Below are positions 16,154 to 17,544 of a stretch of DNA of 17,544 bases, in pieces; the stretch's first letter is position 1, and the number at the start of each line of letters is the position of its first letter. The stretch is taken from NCBI GenBank assembly GCA_021647805.1, contig JAKITZ010000017.1, positions 1 through 17,544 on the forward strand. The letters are read 5' to 3'. Source of the DNA: Robiginitomaculum sp. GTDB lineage: Bacteria; Pseudomonadota; Alphaproteobacteria; Caulobacterales; Maricaulaceae. The notes under the pieces were generated by a model. The model was not told the DNA's origin and did no database searches. It saw only the letters and a program-made list of their open reading frames with translations. A program made the translations under genes and the position numbers.

Positions 16154-16743
16154 TGATATTGGTAATTGATAACTATGACAGTTTTACATTTAATCTGGTC
16201 CACTATCTTGAAGAACTCGGGGCAGAAACTAAGGTTTACCGCAATGATGATAAGTCTGTTGAGGAGTTTTTAGCATTGGAACCAAACGGAATTTTACTGT
16301 CACCGGGTCCCTGCACTCCCAATGAAGCCGGTATTTGCCTTGAGTTGATACGAAAGTTGCCAGCGCATATTCCATTATTGGGAGTGTGCCTTGGTCATCA
16401 GGCCATTGGCCAAATATTTGGCGGAGAGGTGATTGCCGCAAAGTCAATAATGCATGGCAAAACCAGCGCAATAAACCATAACAACACAGGAATTTTTACT
16501 GATATCCCTGACAACTTTACCGCTACCCGATATCACTCATTAGCTGTTGATCCTGATAGTGTTCCTGCTTGTTTACAGGTTAATGCGTGGACTGATGACG
16601 ATGAAATTATGGGGCTTATGCATCGCTTGCTACCAATACATGGGGTGCAGTTTCACCCAGAATCTATAGCCTCAGAGTATGGGCATGACCTTTTACAGAA
16701 TTTCTTGAATTTGTGCAATGAAATGACAAATTACCATGAGTGA
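16150..16743 (+). CDS. trpG: Anthranilate synthase component II (glutamine amidotransferase)
   Basis: Class I glutamine amidotransferase that delivers ammonia to TrpE. The 197-residue protein begins VIDNYDSFTFNLVHYL, has the oxyanion segment LSPGPCTP, the nucleophile C80 in GVCLGHQAIGQ, the HGKTS segment, and the catalytic H169 and E171 in HGVQFHPESI. Two adjacent ATGs exist: 16150 overlaps the trpE stop (ATGA), and 16153 lies a better 7 bases from the GAGG at 16142-16145 and gives the usual MILVIDNYD start; either is possible. There is no evidence of a PabA-only role, since it sits in a trp operon. It overlaps trpD by 8 bases. Confidence 0.96.
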   Translation: MMILVIDNYDSFTFNLVHYLEELGAETKVYRNDDKSVEEFLALEPNGILLSPGPCTPNEAGICLELIRKLPAHIPLLGVCLGHQAIGQIFGGEVIAAKSIMHGKTSAINHNNTGIFTDIPDNFTATRYHSLAVDPDSVPACLQVNAWTDDDEIMGLMHRLLPIHGVQFHPESIASEYGHDLLQNFLNLCNEMTNYHE

Positions 16744-17544
16744 GTTTAGTGAAATTATTGAGCATATGTGTGAGACAAAAGAACTATCAGGCTCGTTAGC
16801 TAAGCAAGCGTTTTCCTTAATCATGTCTGGTCAAGTAAATGATGTATCTATTGCCGGTTTTTTAACCAGCTTACGAACCATTGGCGAAACCGAAGCTGTA
16901 ATAACTGCCGGTGCTGAAGTGTTGAGGTCACGTCTGACCCCCGTTGATGCCCCAAATGGAGCAATTGACACTTGTGGAACCGGTGGCGATGCCAAAGGCT
17001 CACTTAATATTTCAACCGCCACTGCAATTGTTGCTGCTGGTGCTGGCGCAGTAATAGCAAAGCACGGAAACAAGGCGCTTTCCTCAAAATCCGGTTCATC
17101 GGAAGTGTTGGAAGAACTTGGTGTGAAGCTAGCCCAACCAAAAGGCGGGATTGAAGCTTGCATGAAAGAGGCAGGTATTGGTTTTATGTTTGCGCCCACC
17201 CATCATATTGCGATGAAACACGCAGCCTTTGCGCGAAGTGAATTGGGTATCAGAACCATATTTAACTTGCTTGGCCCCTTAAGCAACCCAGCTGGAACTA
17301 AACGACAATTACTTGGTGTTTTTGATCAAAAATGGCTAATGCCAATGGCACAAACTTTGGCAAACCTAGGCGCGGTTAAAGCATGGGTTGTTTGTGGTGA
17401 TGATGGCATGGACGAACTTACCACAACCACAACAACAAAGGTCGCAGCATTACAAAATAGCCGCATTACGAGCTTTACTGTTGACCCGGTAAGTTACGGC
17501 ATTCCACTTTGCCAGCCGAAGGATTTAGCCGGGGGTAATCCAAT
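16736..17544 (+). CDS. trpD: Anthranilate phosphoribosyltransferase, partial (C-terminus beyond the window)
   Basis: Transfers phosphoribosyl from PRPP to anthranilate, the second step of tryptophan synthesis. The 269 visible residues have the PRPP/metal-binding DTCGTGGD (78-85), NISTAT (91-96), KHGNKALSSKSGSSEVLEELG (109-129, shown in part as KHGNKALSSKSGS), FAPTHH, RTIFNLLGPLSNP (173-185) and the acidic DGMDELTT (223-230). The family usually has about 330-345 residues, so roughly the last fifth is missing. A run of seven threonines follows DEL where many homologues read TTTGPT. The ATG at 16736 overlaps trpG by 8 bases. No stop codon occurs before the right edge. Confidence 0.95.
   Translation, partial: MSEFSEIIEHMCETKELSGSLAKQAFSLIMSGQVNDVSIAGFLTSLRTIGETEAVITAGAEVLRSRLTPVDAPNGAIDTCGTGGDAKGSLNISTATAIVAAGAGAVIAKHGNKALSSKSGSSEVLEELGVKLAQPKGGIEACMKEAGIGFMFAPTHHIAMKHAAFARSELGIRTIFNLLGPLSNPAGTKRQLLGVFDQKWLMPMAQTLANLGAVKAWVVCGDDGMDELTTTTTTKVAALQNSRITSFTVDPVSYGIPLCQPKDLAGGNP

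Noticed and set aside
16225..16475. Antisense open frame within trpG
   Set aside because: It is the reverse-strand shadow of conserved amidotransferase codons.

Overview
The window is a gene-dense, moderately AT-rich stretch of a bacterial chromosome with almost no non-coding DNA. Gene content and order point to an alphaproteobacterium: dusB (nifR3) followed by ntr genes, ntrY-ntrX-trkA-trkH, a fused ispDF, a lone CinA C-terminal-type amidase, a RatA/Coq10-type gene next to lipA, and ppiD directly ahead of trpEGD are all arrangements familiar from that class. AT-richness and compact spacing would suit a streamlined, possibly marine lineage, but that is inference and I cannot name a genus. There are no mobile elements, CRISPR arrays, tRNAs or rRNAs.

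Left third, minus strand (1-8071). Reading in the direction of transcription: dusB, a degenerate ntrC-like gene, ntrY, ntrX, trkA and trkH, which runs off the left edge. Most junctions overlap (ATGA or TGATG/TAATG types), so this looks like one operon linking a tRNA dihydrouridine synthase, nitrogen/redox two-component regulation and potassium uptake. The usual ntrB gene is absent between dusB and ntrC. The NtrC-like protein has lost most receiver active-site residues, the Walker B acids and the GAFTGA region, but keeps a well-preserved Fis-type DNA-binding domain. This is the most unusual content of the window. The 83-bp gap before ntrY holds an operator-like palindrome.

Middle (8072-12595). 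A short divergent spacer separates dusB from a plus-strand operon ispDF-pgpA-cinA (isoprenoid precursors, phosphatidylglycerol synthesis, NMN recycling). This meets, tail to tail with a 27-bp overlap, the minus-strand set tpiA-lipA-ratA/coq10 (glycolysis, lipoate synthesis, a START-domain lipid/ubiquinone-related protein).

Right third, plus strand (12596-17544). A second divergent spacer, carrying a perfect 8-bp inverted repeat over a candidate promoter, lies between tpiA and ppiD. ppiD (membrane-anchored periplasmic folding factor) overlaps trpE, followed by trpG and trpD, each overlapping the previous one; trpD runs off the right edge. The trp genes have no separate leader or attenuator in the window, so they probably depend on the promoter ahead of ppiD.

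Most genes are ordinary housekeeping genes. The points worth follow-up are the orphaned, catalytically dismantled NtrC, and the two palindromic elements.
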